The notes below the pieces were generated by a model, which was not told the DNA's origin, did not search any database, and saw only the letters and a program-made list of their open reading frames with translations. The position numbers were made by a program, and so were the translations under genes. From the NCBI GenBank assembly GCA_035578175.1, contig JAQMRL010000004.1:40257401-40321400 (forward strand): a stretch of 64,000 nt of DNA, read 5' to 3'. Positions 63,660 to 64,000 of this stretch are shown one piece after another. How positions within the stretch are numbered: the stretch's first letter is position 1; every line of letters starts with the position of its first letter. This stretch comes from Catonia carolina (taxonomy: Eukaryota > Arthropoda > Insecta > Hemiptera > Achilidae).

Positions 63660-63790
63660 CCAAGGCGCAGCTGTTAGAGGTCGGTTGACCTTTGATCGAA
63701 AACACTGAATTTTTCGGACATTTGAGTTACTTGATGCACCCCATAACTAGAGACTTTGTTCCAGACTGGTTGAGAAGTATTTTGTAAATT
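63660..63790 (-). pseudogene. Jockey-like LINE remnant
   Basis: The minus strand reads LWGASSNSNVRKIQCFRSK, then NRPLTAAPW, the LWGAxxxSNxxxIQRFQSK...APW segment of Jockey-type ORF2. It is similar at DNA level to 24285-24345 (GATGCACCCC/CTGCACCCC and AGACTGGTTGAGAA/AAACTGGTTTGAGAA). It abuts the truncated HINE copy. Confidence 0.65.
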
Positions 63791-64000
63791 AACAGTTTAA
63801 AACGAAATATTAAAGTACAAGTTTTAGTTTAATTTGGATCTTCGATTATTGTCATATCGGATATTTTATCTTGGTCTTGTATTAGTGAGTTACCTACCTA
63901 CTAATTTTTTTGTCTTGCTGGTGAGAAATATGTAAATTAATAAAACGTAATGAGAATTATTAATTAATCACAACGTTATGCTTCGTAATTGGTTTTACAC
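63791..64000. other. AT-rich end of window
   Basis: Nothing recognised. Confidence 0.5.

Larger units (their letters stand above)
62355..63660 (+). mobile_element. HINE-like element split by a mariner-like insertion
   Basis: The 5' terminus ACTTTCTCTTGCCCTATATG (62355 onward) stops inside the hairpin loop at 62382 and resumes at 63140 with TATATGGAATGAAAATATTG, followed by TTTTTCGAAATTGAG, a TG tract (about 63254-63308), a GAGCGCCATGTCTGTTG module and GTTGTAGAACATGTT. The 3' half is missing. The interrupting element is 62383-63139. Confidence 0.88.

Overview
The window is AT-rich (about one third G+C by eye) animal DNA, most likely from an arthropod and probably an insect. The reasons are the mix of mobile elements (RTE and Jockey-type LINEs, Tc1/mariner, pogo, hAT, tRNA-derived SINEs), the absence of operon structure, and long stretches without open frames. 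I find no host gene that I can support. Nearly everything recognisable is transposon-derived, mostly decayed and often nested.

The only intact protein gene is the 993-codon endonuclease/reverse transcriptase of a full-length RTE-clade LINE (53019-56337). A perfect 9-bp target-site duplication flanks it and its frame is unbroken, so it looks young. Two decayed relatives lie nearby (51130-51515 and 58430-59065, both minus). Other LINE remains are Jockey-like C-terminal tails (2160, 11190, 24071, 27885, 43085, 63660) and a second LINE group ending in a GRPRKRW-like tail plus a GAA or GAT simple repeat (13926, 14575, 31083, 36735, 56986, 58015, 61375).

The dominant repeat is a 0.9-1.0 kb non-coding element present in about 17 full, partial or split copies on both strands, roughly 11-12 kb in total. 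It begins with ACTTTCTCTTGCC inside a 5' hairpin, carries a TG microsatellite and an internal hairpin, repeats the inverse of its start near the 3' end, and ends just after a GTGTGA...TCACAC hairpin. This asymmetric arrangement matches Helentron-derived non-autonomous elements (HINE, such as Drosophila DINE-1), and I propose it is such a family.

Other families: a roughly 390-bp retroposon here called R3 (eleven pieces), with 10-12 bp duplications, a constant end carrying two hairpins and a variable opposite end; a tRNA-derived SINE here called R2 (six copies); several smaller tRNA-headed SINEs; a long-TIR mariner-like element (24520 and 62383, the latter nested inside a HINE copy); pogo-like, hAT and other TIR elements; and unclassified repeats (R8, R9).

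Region by region: 1-5 kb SINEs, a Jockey tail and a pogo MITE; 5-9 kb sparse, then HINE copies; 10-27 kb HINE-dominated with LINE tails and a TIR MITE at 18.1 kb; 27-41 kb R3, LINE and HINE mosaic with a fold-back element at 34 kb; 41-49 kb Jockey, hAT and a CTAG-dense patch; 51-59 kb the RTE cluster; 59-64 kb DNA transposons and a nested mariner. All calls come from reading the sequence; no database search was made.
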